DNA from: Palsa-504 sp963739135
Lineage (GTDB): Bacteria; Actinomycetota; Actinomycetes; Streptosporangiales; Streptosporangiaceae
Length of the DNA: 64,000 nucleotides
Assembly (NCBI GenBank): GCA_963739135.1
Contig: CAVTZG010000017.1
Span: 1,069,354 to 1,133,353, forward strand
Reading direction: 5' to 3'
Shown here: positions 1 to 8,077 of the stretch, piece after piece
Layout of the letters: each line of letters starts with the position of its first letter
Numbering within the stretch: the stretch's first letter is position 1
Made by a program: the position numbers and the translations under genes
Notes under the pieces: generated by a model
Told to the model about the DNA's origin: nothing
The model's database searches: none
Seen by the model: the letters and a program-made list of their open reading frames with translations, nothing else

Positions 1-93
1 GGCCCGCAGTGCCTCGATGATGAGCCGGTCGGTGTCGTCCAGCGGTGCCATGTGTCCACGCAGGCCGTCCGCGGGAGGCTCGTTCGATGCCAT
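1..93 (-). CDS. Lrp/AsnC-family regulator, N-terminal fragment cut by window edge
   Basis: The minus strand is open from an ATG at 93 to the window edge and encodes 31 residues. The stretch MAPLDDTDRLIIEALRA matches the start of the winged-helix domain of Lrp/AsnC regulators (Leu-Asp-x-x-Asp followed by a hydrophobic helix). A second in-frame ATG at 51 could be the true start. The gene is divergent from the 2-oxo acid dehydrogenase operon with about 115 bp between them, the usual arrangement of a local regulator that senses branched-chain amino acids or keto acids. The assignment rests on few residues plus context, so the family is likely and the effector is inferred. Confidence 0.6.
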   Translation of the reverse strand, partial: MASNEPPADGLRGHMAPLDDTDRLIIEALRA

Positions 94-208
94 ATGGCCC
101 AGACTAGCCGCATCCAGCTGGCAATTAGTCTTCCTTTTTCTCCAGATACTAGAAATTTGGCGGCCTGGAGGCACACGATCTGGAAAGAGGAATGTGGAAG
201 GACCTGCC
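94..208. promoter_or_regulatory. Divergent promoter region between Lrp regulator and bkd operon
   Basis: This intergenic stretch is clearly richer in A/T than its surroundings, with T-rich and TACTAGAAAT tracts near 137-160, as expected for two back-to-back promoters and an Lrp operator. No exact operator could be defined by eye. Confidence 0.35.
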
Positions 209-1318
209 GTGACGACCCTGCTCACCCCGACGGCATCGGGCGAGAGCCTGCTGCCCAGCGCGGCGCCGCTGCAGCTGATCGATCCGGACGGCCGGGCCGG
301 CCAGAACCCGGGCGAGCTGGTGCTGCCCGAGCCCGGGATACTGCTCGAACTGCACCGCCGCATGGTGCTCGGCCGGCGCTTCGACCGGCAGGCCACCGCG
401 CTGACCAGGCAGGGCCGGCTGGCTGTGTACCCGTCCTCGCGGGGCCAGGACGGCTGCCAGGTCGGGGCCGCGCTGGCGCTGCGCGAGCAGGACTGGCTGT
501 TCCCCACCTACCGCGACACGGTGGCCATCGTGACGCGCGGGGTGGATGCCGCCGAGGCCCTCGGCCTGCTGCGGGGCGACTGGCACTGCGGCTACGACCC
601 GTACCAGTACCGCGTCGCGCCGCAGTGCACCCCGCTGGCCACCAATACCTTGCACGCCGTCGGGCTGGCCCACGCCGCCCGGCTCAAGCACCAGGACCAG
701 GTGGCGCTGGTGCTGCTGGGCGACGGAGCGACCAGCGAAGGCGACACCCACGAGGCACTCAACTTCGCCGCCGTGTGGCACGCGCCCGTGGTGTTCCTGG
801 TGCAGAACAACGGTTACGCGATCAGCGTGCCGCTGGCCAAGCAGACCGCCGCGCCGAGCCTGGCCGCCAAGGGTATCGGCTACGGCATCCCGTCGCTGCT
901 CATCGACGGCAACGACGCGGCCGCCGTCTACTCGGCCGTGCGCGCCAGCATCGACGGGGCCGCGGCCGGGCAGGGGCCGGCCCTGATCGAGGCGATCACC
1001 TACCGGATCGAGGCGCACACCAACGCCGACGACGCGGCCCGGTACCGGGCCGACAGCGAGGTCGAGGCCTGGCTGGCCCGCGACCCGATAACCCGGCTGG
1101 AGGCCTACCTGACCACCGCTGGCCTGCTCGACGAACGCGCCGCCGGGCAGGTGGCAGATGAGGCGGAACGGTTCGCCGAGCGCATCCGCGACCGCATGAA
1201 CCGCGAGGCCAGCGCCGATCCCGCCGACCTGTTCGCGCACGTGTACACGCGGCCGACGGCCGCCCTGGAGCGGCAGCAGGCCGCGCTGCTGCGCGAGCTG
1301 GCGGAGTCCGCGCCATGA
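209..1318 (+). CDS. bkdA: 2-oxo acid dehydrogenase E1 component, alpha subunit (branched-chain type)
   Basis: This is the thiamine-diphosphate subunit that decarboxylates 2-oxo acids, either branched-chain keto acids or pyruvate. The GTG at 209 is preferred because AAGGACC lies just upstream and the protein then starts MTTLLTPTA, giving 369 aa, the normal size. The ThDP/Mg motif is visible as GDGATSEGD followed by VQNNGYAISV, and the substrate-side motif SSRGQDG is present. Its stop overlaps the start of the beta subunit (ATGA), so the two are translationally coupled. Mycobacterial homologues of this organisation were first named pdhA and later shown to act on branched-chain keto acids. The leucine cluster downstream supports that reading, but pyruvate cannot be excluded. 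Confidence 0.9.
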   Translation: MTTLLTPTASGESLLPSAAPLQLIDPDGRAGQNPGELVLPEPGILLELHRRMVLGRRFDRQATALTRQGRLAVYPSSRGQDGCQVGAALALREQDWLFPTYRDTVAIVTRGVDAAEALGLLRGDWHCGYDPYQYRVAPQCTPLATNTLHAVGLAHAARLKHQDQVALVLLGDGATSEGDTHEALNFAAVWHAPVVFLVQNNGYAISVPLAKQTAAPSLAAKGIGYGIPSLLIDGNDAAAVYSAVRASIDGAAAGQGPALIEAITYRIEAHTNADDAARYRADSEVEAWLARDPITRLEAYLTTAGLLDERAAGQVADEAERFAERIRDRMNREASADPADLFAHVYTRPTAALERQQAALLRELAESAP

Positions 1319-2346
1319 CCGTCCTGCTCGCCGCGGCCGCGGACGTCCCCGGCGCGGGCCGCGCCGTCGCCCCGGTGACCATGGCCGCCGCGCTCAACGC
1401 CGCCCTGGCCGACAGCCTGGCCGCCGACGAGCGGGTGCTGGTCTTCGGCGAGGACGTCGGCACGCTGGGCGGGGTCTTCCGCGTCACCGACGGGCTCGCC
1501 GCCCGGTTCGGCGAACAGCGGGTCTTCGACACGCCGGTGGCCGAGTCCGGCATCATCGGCACCGCCATCGGCATGGCCATGAACGGCCTGGTCCCGGTGG
1601 TCGAGATGCAGTTCGACGCGTTCGCCTACCCGGCTTTCGAGCAGGTCACCAGCCACCTGGCCAAGATGCACAACCGGACCCGGGGACACGTCAGGCTGCC
1701 CGTCGTGGTGCGTGTCCCGTTCGGCGGCGGGATCGGCGGGGTGGAGCACCACTGTGATTCCTCGGAGGCCTATTACGTGCACACCGCCGGGCTGCGCGTG
1801 GTGACCCCGGGAACCCCGGCGGACGCCTACCGCCTGCTCCGCCAGTCGATCGACTGTCCCGATCCGGTCATCTTCCTCGAACCCAAGCGCCGCTACTGGT
1901 CCAAGGAGACAGCCGTGCTGACCACGGACGGCCCGGCCATCGACCGGGCGGTGATCCGCCGGCCCGGCCAGGACGTCACCCTCATCGCCTACGGCGGGAT
2001 GGTGGAGGTCGCGCTCGAGGCCGCCGAGGCTGCCGCCGGTGAGTGGGACGTCGAGGTCATCGACCTGCGCTCGCTGTCGCCGTTCGACGATGCGACGCTG
2101 GCCGAGTCGGTGTGCCGCACCGGCCGGGCCGTGGTGGTGCACGAGGCGCCGGGTTTCGCCGGCTACGGGGCCGAGGTCGTCGCCCGGCTGACCGAGCAGT
2201 GCTTCCACTACCTCGAGGCGCCGATCCTGCGGATCACCGGCCTGGACATCCCCTACCCGCCGCCGCGGCTCGAGCACCTGCACCTGCCGGACGCCGACCG
2301 CATCCTGGACGGCATCGCGCAACTGCAGTGGGGCGACCATGCCTGA
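1315..2346 (+). CDS. bkdB: 2-oxo acid dehydrogenase E1 component, beta subunit
   Basis: A 343-aa transketolase-like subunit that pairs with the alpha subunit to form the E1 heterotetramer. Family landmarks are FGEDVGTLGGVF near residue 43, DTPVAESGIIG, EMQFDAFAYPAFEQV, and the C-terminal transketolase domain with VEVIDLRSLSPFD and VVHEAPGFAGYGAE. It overlaps the upstream gene by 4 bp and the downstream gene by 8 bp, so the three genes form one transcription and translation unit. Confidence 0.92.
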   Translation: MTVLLAAAADVPGAGRAVAPVTMAAALNAALADSLAADERVLVFGEDVGTLGGVFRVTDGLAARFGEQRVFDTPVAESGIIGTAIGMAMNGLVPVVEMQFDAFAYPAFEQVTSHLAKMHNRTRGHVRLPVVVRVPFGGGIGGVEHHCDSSEAYYVHTAGLRVVTPGTPADAYRLLRQSIDCPDPVIFLEPKRRYWSKETAVLTTDGPAIDRAVIRRPGQDVTLIAYGGMVEVALEAAEAAAGEWDVEVIDLRSLSPFDDATLAESVCRTGRAVVVHEAPGFAGYGAEVVARLTEQCFHYLEAPILRITGLDIPYPPPRLEHLHLPDADRILDGIAQLQWGDHA

Positions 2347-3634
2347 CTTCCTGCTACCTGACCTCGGCGAAGGGCTGGCGGAGGCGGAGATCATCAGCTG
2401 GCGCGTCCAGGTCGGCGACCACGTGGATGTCGATCAGGTGATCGTCGAGGTCGAGACGGCCAAGGCCGCCGTGGAGGTCCCGGTCCCGTACGCTGGCGCC
2501 GTGGCCGAGATCCACGCCACGCCCGGCGCGGTCGTCGCCGTCGGGCAGCCGCTGATTACCATCACCGCGGGCGAACCGGCCGCCGGATTCCGCGAACCCG
2601 GCACGGTCACGCCCGGCCCCGCCCCGGCCGCGGCCGCCACCGCCGTGGCCGAAGCCAGCGGGAACGTCCTCATCGGCTACGGCACATCCGCCGCCCGCGG
2701 TGGCCGTCGCGGGCGGCGCTCCCCGCGTGGGCCGGCGATGCCGGTCCCGGCGCCCGACCCGGGCCGGCCCGGCCCGGTTCCGGTGATCTCGCCTCTGGTG
2801 CGCAAGATGGCCCGCGAGGCGGGCCTGGACCTGGCCAGCGTCACCGGCACGGGACCGTCCGGCCTGGTGCGCCGGGAGGACGTCCGCCGGGCCCTGGCCC
2901 AGCGCGCCGCGGCGCCGCCCGCCGCCCCGGCCAGCCCCGCCGGTCCGGGCGAGAAGCGGATCCCGCTGCGCGGGGCGCGCCGCGCGGCGGCGGACAAGCT
3001 GACGCGCTCACGCCGCGAGATCCCCGAGGCCACCGTGTGGGTGGACGTCGACGCCACCGGGCTGCTGGCGGCCCGGCAGGACCTCAACGCCGACAGCTCG
3101 CGGCCCCCGGTGAGCCTGCTGGCCCTGCTGGCCCGCTTCGCCCTGCTCGGATTGCGGCGCTACCCCGAGCTCAACGCCCGCATTGACGGCGGCGACATCG
3201 TGCTGCCGGACCACGTCCACCTCGGCTTCGCGGCCCAGACCGAACAGGGCCTGGTCGTCCCCGTCCTCCGCGACGCGCACCGGCTGTCCACCCGGGAGCT
3301 GTCCGCGGCCCTGGCCGCCCGCATCGCGGCCGCCCGCGGCGGCCGCCTCACGCCTGCCGACCTCACCGGCGGCACCTTCACCGTCAACAACTACGGCGTG
3401 TTCGGCGTCGACGGATCCGCCGCGATCATCAACCACCCCGAGGTGGCGATCCTGGGCCTGGGCCGCGTCATCGACCGCCCGTGGGTGGTCGACGGCCAGG
3501 TCACGGTGCGCAAGATGGGCGAGCTGACGCTGGCCTTCGACCACCGGGTCTGCGACGGCGGCACCGCCGGCGGATTCCTCCGCTACGTCGCCGACTGCGT
3601 CGAATCGCCCGTCAGCGCCCTGGGCGACCTATAG
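2339..3634 (+). CDS. bkdC: Dihydrolipoamide acyltransferase (E2) of 2-oxo acid dehydrogenase complex
   Basis: A 431-aa E2 core protein. It has one N-terminal lipoyl domain (residues about 1-75) with the lipoylated lysine in VETAKAAVEV. A Pro/Ala/Arg-rich linker follows, then a peripheral-subunit-binding domain around residues 145-180 (SPLVRKMAREAGLDL, GTGPSGLVRREDV). The C-terminal catalytic domain has HRVCDGG with the active-site His and Asp. E2 transfers the acyl group from lipoamide to CoA, giving isovaleryl-, isobutyryl- or 2-methylbutyryl-CoA if the complex is branched-chain specific. No E3 (lipoamide dehydrogenase) gene follows, so E3 must be encoded elsewhere, as is common in actinobacteria. 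Confidence 0.92.
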   Translation: MPDFLLPDLGEGLAEAEIISWRVQVGDHVDVDQVIVEVETAKAAVEVPVPYAGAVAEIHATPGAVVAVGQPLITITAGEPAAGFREPGTVTPGPAPAAAATAVAEASGNVLIGYGTSAARGGRRGRRSPRGPAMPVPAPDPGRPGPVPVISPLVRKMAREAGLDLASVTGTGPSGLVRREDVRRALAQRAAAPPAAPASPAGPGEKRIPLRGARRAAADKLTRSRREIPEATVWVDVDATGLLAARQDLNADSSRPPVSLLALLARFALLGLRRYPELNARIDGGDIVLPDHVHLGFAAQTEQGLVVPVLRDAHRLSTRELSAALAARIAAARGGRLTPADLTGGTFTVNNYGVFGVDGSAAIINHPEVAILGLGRVIDRPWVVDGQVTVRKMGELTLAFDHRVCDGGTAGGFLRYVADCVESPVSALGDL

Positions 3635-3650
3635 CCTGCCCGGTCCTTGC

Positions 3651-4769
3651 TCAGGCGGCGGCCAGCACGTCCGCGAGGGCCACGGCGTGGAAGCCGGTGG
3701 CCTCGCCCACGGCGGCGTTGACCAGGTGGCCGGCGTGCGTGTTGACGCCCAGGGCCAGGCTGGCGTCTTCGGCGCAGGCCTGCTGCCAGCCCTTGTTGGC
3801 CAGCGCCACCGCGTAGGGCAGGGTGACGTTGGTCAGGGCGTGGGTCGAGGTGTTCGGCACGGCGCCGGGCATGTTGGCCACGCAGTACAAGACCGAGTTG
3901 TGCACGGCGTAGGTCGGGTTGGCGTGCGTGGTCGGGAACGAGTCCTCGAAGCAGCCGCCCTGGTCGATGGAGATGTCGACCAGGACCGAGCCCGGCTTCA
4001 TCCGGGACACGAGCTCGTTGCTGACCAGCGTGGGAGCCTTGGCCCCCGGGATCAGCACGGCCCCGATGACCAGGTCGGCGTCCAGCACGGCGCGCTCGAT
4101 CTCGAAGGCGTTGCTGGCCACGGTCTGGACCTGGCCGCGGTAGATCTGGTCGACGGCGCGCAGCCGGTCGATGCTGAGGTCGAGCAGGCGGACGTCGGCC
4201 TGCATGCCGACCGCGATGGCGGCGGCGTTCAGGCCGGAGACGCCGGCGCCAATCACGACGACCTTGGCCGCGTGAACCCCGGGGACGCCGCCCATCAGGA
4301 CGCCGCGGCCGCCCGCCGCCTTCATCAGGGTGGCCGCGCCCACCTGGGGCGCGAGCCGGGCTACCTCTGACATCGGGGCCAGCAGCGGCAGCGCGCCGCT
4401 GCGCGTCTGCACGGTCTCGTAGGCGATGCCGGTGACCTGGCGGTCCATGAGCTCCTCGGTGAGCCGCTTGTCGGCCGCCAGGTGCAGGTAGGTGAACAGG
4501 ACCTGGCCCGGGTGCATCCGGTCGTACTCCTCGGCGATGGGCTCCTTGACCTTCAGGATCAGGTCGCCGGTGCCCCACACGTCGTCCGCGGTGGGGAGGG
4601 TCTGTGCGCCGGCCGCCTGGTACTCGGCGTCGGTGATCGACGAGCCGGCACCGGCCTCGGCCTGGACGAAGACCTCGTGCCTGTTGAGCACGAGTTCCCG
4701 CACCCCGGCGGGCGTGATGGCCACCCGGTACTCGTGGTTCTTGACCTCAGCAGGGATGCCGATCTTCAT
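3651..4769 (-). CDS. ald: Alanine dehydrogenase
   Basis: A 372-aa NAD-dependent enzyme that interconverts L-alanine with pyruvate and ammonia. The N-terminus MKIGIPAEVKNHEYRVA is the family signature. The substrate lysine lies in LILKVKEP and the catalytic histidine in FTYLHLAAD. The Rossmann segment VVVIGAGVSGLNAAAIA with its following acidic residue binds NAD, and IDQGGCFEDS is also conserved. It is convergent with bkdC and divergent from an Lrp-type regulator. In mycobacteria the adjacent AldR controls ald, and ald is induced by low oxygen and by alanine, which fits the hypoxia theme of this window. Confidence 0.95.
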   Translation of the reverse strand: MKIGIPAEVKNHEYRVAITPAGVRELVLNRHEVFVQAEAGAGSSITDAEYQAAGAQTLPTADDVWGTGDLILKVKEPIAEEYDRMHPGQVLFTYLHLAADKRLTEELMDRQVTGIAYETVQTRSGALPLLAPMSEVARLAPQVGAATLMKAAGGRGVLMGGVPGVHAAKVVVIGAGVSGLNAAAIAVGMQADVRLLDLSIDRLRAVDQIYRGQVQTVASNAFEIERAVLDADLVIGAVLIPGAKAPTLVSNELVSRMKPGSVLVDISIDQGGCFEDSFPTTHANPTYAVHNSVLYCVANMPGAVPNTSTHALTNVTLPYAVALANKGWQQACAEDASLALGVNTHAGHLVNAAVGEATGFHAVALADVLAAA

Positions 4770-4861
4770 GGTTCCTCCAAGTTGCGTTAGGCAGGAGTGT
4801 GCCTGATTGATTCGGCCGTTGTCCGCAGCCTCAGAATCGGCTTCGGCGAGAAACCGGAAAC

Positions 4862-4880
4862 TGGTGACATAATTAGGTCA
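4862..4880 (+). promoter_or_regulatory. Putative -10 element for a leaderless regulator mRNA
   Basis: CATAAT at 4868-4873 ends 7 bases before the ATG at 4880, so transcription would begin at or next to the start codon. No Shine-Dalgarno sequence is visible. Leaderless mRNAs are common in actinobacteria. Confidence 0.4.
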
Positions 4881-5386
4881 TGCCCGCGAGCAGGCCGTCT
4901 GCGGCGAACAAGGTTCGCCGGGACGTCGAGCTGGACAAGACCGATCACGAGATCCTGCGCGTGCTGGCCGCCGACGCCCGCACTCCCAACAACGTGCTGG
5001 CCGCGCACGTGGGCCTGGCCGCGTCCACCTGCCTGATGCGGGTGCGCCGCCTGCAGGACACCGGGGTGATCAGGGGCTTTCACGCCGAGCTGTCCCCGGA
5101 GGCGCTGGGCCGGCCGCTGCAGGCCATCGTGTCGGTGCGCCTGCAGCCCAACGCGCGGCCGGGCATCGGCTCCTTCGCGCGGCGGTTCGCGGCGCTGCCC
5201 GGCGTGCTGAACGTGTTCTTCCTGGCCGGCGTCAACGACTTCCAGATTCACCTGGCGGCCAGATCGGCCGACGACCTGCGGGACTTCGTGGTCAAGAACC
5301 TGAGCGCCTCGCGCGACGTGGCGGCCACGGAGACCAACCTGATCTTCGAGCACATCACGGGGACGCCCCTGACCGGTATCGACTGA
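4880..5386 (+). CDS. Lrp/AsnC-family regulator, likely controls ald
   Basis: A 168-aa regulator with an N-terminal winged helix-turn-helix (residues about 17-75, LDKTDHEILRVLAADART then TCLMRVRRLQDTGVI). The C-terminal RAM effector domain (about 80-165) contains the typical VNDFQIHLAARSADDLRDFV. It is divergent from alanine dehydrogenase across 110 bp, the same arrangement as aldR-ald in mycobacteria, where the regulator responds to amino acids. The regulatory link here is inferred from position only. A possible leaderless start is noted separately. Confidence 0.88.
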   Translation: MPASRPSAANKVRRDVELDKTDHEILRVLAADARTPNNVLAAHVGLAASTCLMRVRRLQDTGVIRGFHAELSPEALGRPLQAIVSVRLQPNARPGIGSFARRFAALPGVLNVFFLAGVNDFQIHLAARSADDLRDFVVKNLSASRDVAATETNLIFEHITGTPLTGID

Positions 5387-5415
5387 CCGGGATCGACGCA
5401 CCGCCGCGGAACTGA

Positions 5416-5458
5416 CACCACGGCCCGTTCGGCCCGAGATCTTGAATATCCCGAACGG
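5416..5458. terminator. Inverted repeat between convergent genes; member of a dispersed repeat family
   Basis: CCGTTCGG (5425-5432) pairs with CCGAACGG (5451-5458) around an A/T-rich loop. The left arm is part of CACCACGGCCCGTTCGG (5416-5432), which recurs exactly at 16766 and 48588. It sits between the ends of the convergent Lrp and TetR genes, which suits a bidirectional terminator. Confidence 0.5.
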
Positions 5459-5573
5459 ACAGAGGTGCTGCGGCCGGCCTACGGCGAGACCTATCGCGCG
5501 GGCCGCCCGACGTGGTGCAGGAACGAAGCGATCCCCGGGGAGGGAACTTTATGGCTCAGATGCCTGGCCCGGT

Positions 5574-6254
5574 CTAGGCGCTGAGCGGAAGCCGGCCGGG
5601 GGCCTGCCGGACGGTGCCGATGGCCGCGGTGATCAGCTCATCGAGCGCGGCGTGCCTGGCGTTCCCGTTCGTGGCGAGGCCGTCGAGGATGTTGCGGGCG
5701 AACAGGCGGGCGATGTCCTCGACCGACTGGGAGCCGTCCGGCTGGTACCAGGTCCAGGCGTAGTTGCACATGCCGAAGATCTGCAGCGCCGACATCTTCG
5801 GGTCGGCGGTGCGGAACACGCCCTCGTCCACCCCGTCCCGCAGGATGCCGCCCACGATCGCCGTGTAGCGCGCCCGCTGCTTGCGGACGTAATCGGTGAG
5901 GTCGCCGTCGAAGTAGCGGACCAGTTCCCGCAGGCAGGCCAGGCTGGCGGCGCGGTCGTCCCGGTGCGCGGCCAGCAGCGCGTAGATCATGGCCGCGAGC
6001 CGGCTCACCGGGTCCTTCAGCTGCTCGTGGACGTAGTCGGCCTCGGCGAAGCGGCGGGCGAAGTAGGCCACGTGCACCTCGCGCAGCAGCGCTTCCTTGG
6101 TGCCGAAGTGGTGCACGATGGTGCCCTTGCTCAGGTTCAGCTCGGCGGCGATGTCACCCAGGCTGGTGTCCGCGTACCCGCGGTCGGCGACCTGCTCGGC
6201 GAAGACGCGCAGGATGGCGTCGCGGGAACTGGCCCGCGGCCTGGTTGCTCGCAT
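5574..6254 (-). CDS. TetR/AcrR-family transcriptional repressor of the acyl-CoA cluster
   Basis: A 226-aa TetR-type regulator if started at the ATG at 6254 (MRATRPRASS); a GTG at 6269 would add five residues. The N-terminal HTH is clear: ILRVFAEQVADRGYADTSL, then AAELNLSKGTIVHHFGTKEAL. The C-terminal ligand-binding part resembles repressors of fatty-acid and acyl-CoA catabolism. It is divergent from the acyl-CoA synthetase/HMG-CoA lyase/carboxylase/dehydrogenase operon, and a 20-bp perfect-arm palindrome lies directly between them. The inducer is probably an acyl-CoA, by inference from context. Confidence 0.88.
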   Translation of the reverse strand: MRATRPRASSRDAILRVFAEQVADRGYADTSLGDIAAELNLSKGTIVHHFGTKEALLREVHVAYFARRFAEADYVHEQLKDPVSRLAAMIYALLAAHRDDRAASLACLRELVRYFDGDLTDYVRKQRARYTAIVGGILRDGVDEGVFRTADPKMSALQIFGMCNYAWTWYQPDGSQSVEDIARLFARNILDGLATNGNARHAALDELITAAIGTVRQAPGRLPLSA

Positions 6255-6274
6255 TGGCTCATCATACACTCTTG

Positions 6275-6294
6275 CTGACCGTACGAGCGGTCAG
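6275..6294. promoter_or_regulatory. TetR operator palindrome
   Basis: CTGACCG (6275-6281) and CGGTCAG (6288-6294) form perfect 7-bp arms around a 6-bp centre. The site lies directly upstream of the TetR gene and about 110 bp upstream of the acyl-CoA synthetase start. This is the size and layout of TetR-family operators, so autoregulation plus control of the divergent operon is likely. Confidence 0.7.
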
Positions 6295-6320
6295 TTATAG
6301 TCGGGTGAGACCGTGGGCAC

Positions 6321-6347
6321 GGATGCATTAGAACGGATGCATTAGAA
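6321..6347 (+). repeat. Short tandem duplication in the operon leader
   Basis: GGATGCATTAGAA occurs twice (6321-6333 and 6335-6347) with one base between the copies, in the leader of the acyl-CoA synthetase operon. Each copy contains the palindrome ATGCAT. It may be a regulator site or a replication-slippage duplication. Confidence 0.6.
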
Positions 6348-6403
6348 GCCGGCCCGAGCCGCCGGAAGCTGACCCGAGCCGCGGATCTTGACGAGGAGCC
6401 GAC

Positions 6404-8077
6404 ATGAGCCCTGCCCTGCCCCAGCTGCCTTCCTACACGTCCGGCACGTCCGACGTACCCCTGCTCGGGGAGACCATCGGCGGCAACCTCGACCGGACGG
6501 TCGCAGCCGATCCGGAGCGGGAGGCGCTGGTCGACGTGCCGACCGGGCGGCGGTGGACCTACGCGCAGCTGCGGGCCGACGTGGACGCGCTGGCCCTGGG
6601 CCTGCTCGGGGCCGACGTGGCCAAGGGCGACCGGGTGGGGATCTGGGCGCCGAACATGCCCGAGTGGACGCTGCTGCAGTACGCCACGGCCAAGATCGGC
6701 GCGATCCTGGTCAACATCAACCCCAGTTACCGCACGCACGAGCTGGAGTACCTGCTGAAGCAGGCCGGGATCTCGCTGCTGGTGTCGGCCCGGGAATTCA
6801 AGACTTCCAACTACGCGGCGATGATCGAGCAGGTCCGGGGCAACTGCCCGGATCTGCTCGCGGTGGTGCTGATCGGGTCGGCCGAGTGGGACGGGCTGCT
6901 GGCGGCCGGCCGCGGTGGCGATCCGGCCGAGCAGGCGGCACTGCTGGCGGCCCAGCAGGCCGTGCTGTCCCCGGACGAGCCGATCAACATCCAGTACACC
7001 TCCGGGACCACCGGGTTCCCCAAGGGCGCGACCCTGTCCCACCACAACATCCTCAACAACGGCTACTTCGTCGGCCTGATCTGCGGTTACACGCCGGCCA
7101 ACCGGGTCTGTATCCCGGTGCCGTTCTACCACTGCTTCGGCATGGTGATGGGCAACCTGGCCGCCACCTCGAACGGCTGCACCATGGTCATCCCGGCCCA
7201 GGGGTTCGACCCCCAGGCCACCCTAGAGGCCGTGGCCCGGGAGCGGTGCACCTCGCTGTACGGGGTGCCGACCATGTTCATCGCCGAGCTCAGCCACCCG
7301 GACTTCGGCTCCTATGACCTGTCTTCGCTGCGGACCGGGATCATGGCGGGCTCGCCGTGCCCGGTCGAGGTGATGAAGCAGGTCGTGGCGCGGATGGGCA
7401 TGGACGAGGTGACGATCTGCTACGGCATGACCGAGACCAGCCCGGTGTCGACCCAGACCCGGGCGGACGACTCGCTGGAGCGGCGGGTGGCCACGGTCGG
7501 GCGGGTGCACCCGCACCTGGAGGTCAAGCTGATCGACCCGGACACCGGGCTGACCGTGCCCCGCGGCCAGCCGGGCGAGCTGTGCACCCGCGGCTACTCG
7601 GTGATGCTGGGCTACTGGGACGAGCCGGACAAGACCGCCGAGGCGATCGACGCCGCCCGCTGGATGCACACCGGCGACCTGGCCGTCATGGACGCCGACG
7701 GGTACGTCAACATCACCGGCCGGATCAAGGACATGGTCATCCGCGGCGGGGAGAACGTCTACCCGCGCGAGATCGAGGAGTTCCTCTACACCCACCCCGA
7801 CATCCTGGACGCGCAGGTCATCGGGGTGCCCGACGAGCGGTACGGCGAGGAGCTGTGCGTCTGGGTCAAGCTGCGTGATGGCGCGCCTAAGCTGACCGCC
7901 GAGAGCGTGCGGGAGTTCGCCGCGGGCAAGCTGGCGCACTACAAGATCCCGCGCTACGTGCTGCTGGTCGACGAGTTCCCGATGACCGTGACCGGCAAGA
8001 TCCGCAAGGTCGAGATGCGGGAGAAGTCCGTTGGCGTCCTCGGCCTGCACGCCGCCGACGCGATCAGGAACGCTTGA
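6404..8077 (+). CDS. Acyl-CoA synthetase (AMP-forming), first gene of the leucine/isovalerate cluster
   Basis: A 557-aa ANL-superfamily enzyme that activates a free acid to its CoA thioester through an acyl-adenylate. The P-loop is YTSGTTGFPKGATLSHH (around residue 200), the adenylate motif is ICYGMTETSPVS, the hinge is GRIKDMVIRGGENVYPREI, and the C-terminal catalytic lysine lies in TGKIRKVEMRE. GAGGAG lies just upstream of the ATG at 6404. It is followed with a 4-bp overlap by HMG-CoA lyase. In leucine/isovalerate clusters a synthetase of this type loads isovalerate or a related acid. Substrate identity is inferred from neighbours. Confidence 0.92.
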   Translation: MSPALPQLPSYTSGTSDVPLLGETIGGNLDRTVAADPEREALVDVPTGRRWTYAQLRADVDALALGLLGADVAKGDRVGIWAPNMPEWTLLQYATAKIGAILVNINPSYRTHELEYLLKQAGISLLVSAREFKTSNYAAMIEQVRGNCPDLLAVVLIGSAEWDGLLAAGRGGDPAEQAALLAAQQAVLSPDEPINIQYTSGTTGFPKGATLSHHNILNNGYFVGLICGYTPANRVCIPVPFYHCFGMVMGNLAATSNGCTMVIPAQGFDPQATLEAVARERCTSLYGVPTMFIAELSHPDFGSYDLSSLRTGIMAGSPCPVEVMKQVVARMGMDEVTICYGMTETSPVSTQTRADDSLERRVATVGRVHPHLEVKLIDPDTGLTVPRGQPGELCTRGYSVMLGYWDEPDKTAEAIDAARWMHTGDLAVMDADGYVNITGRIKDMVIRGGENVYPREIEEFLYTHPDILDAQVIGVPDERYGEELCVWVKLRDGAPKLTAESVREFAAGKLAHYKIPRYVLLVDEFPMTVTGKIRKVEMREKSVGVLGLHAADAIRNA

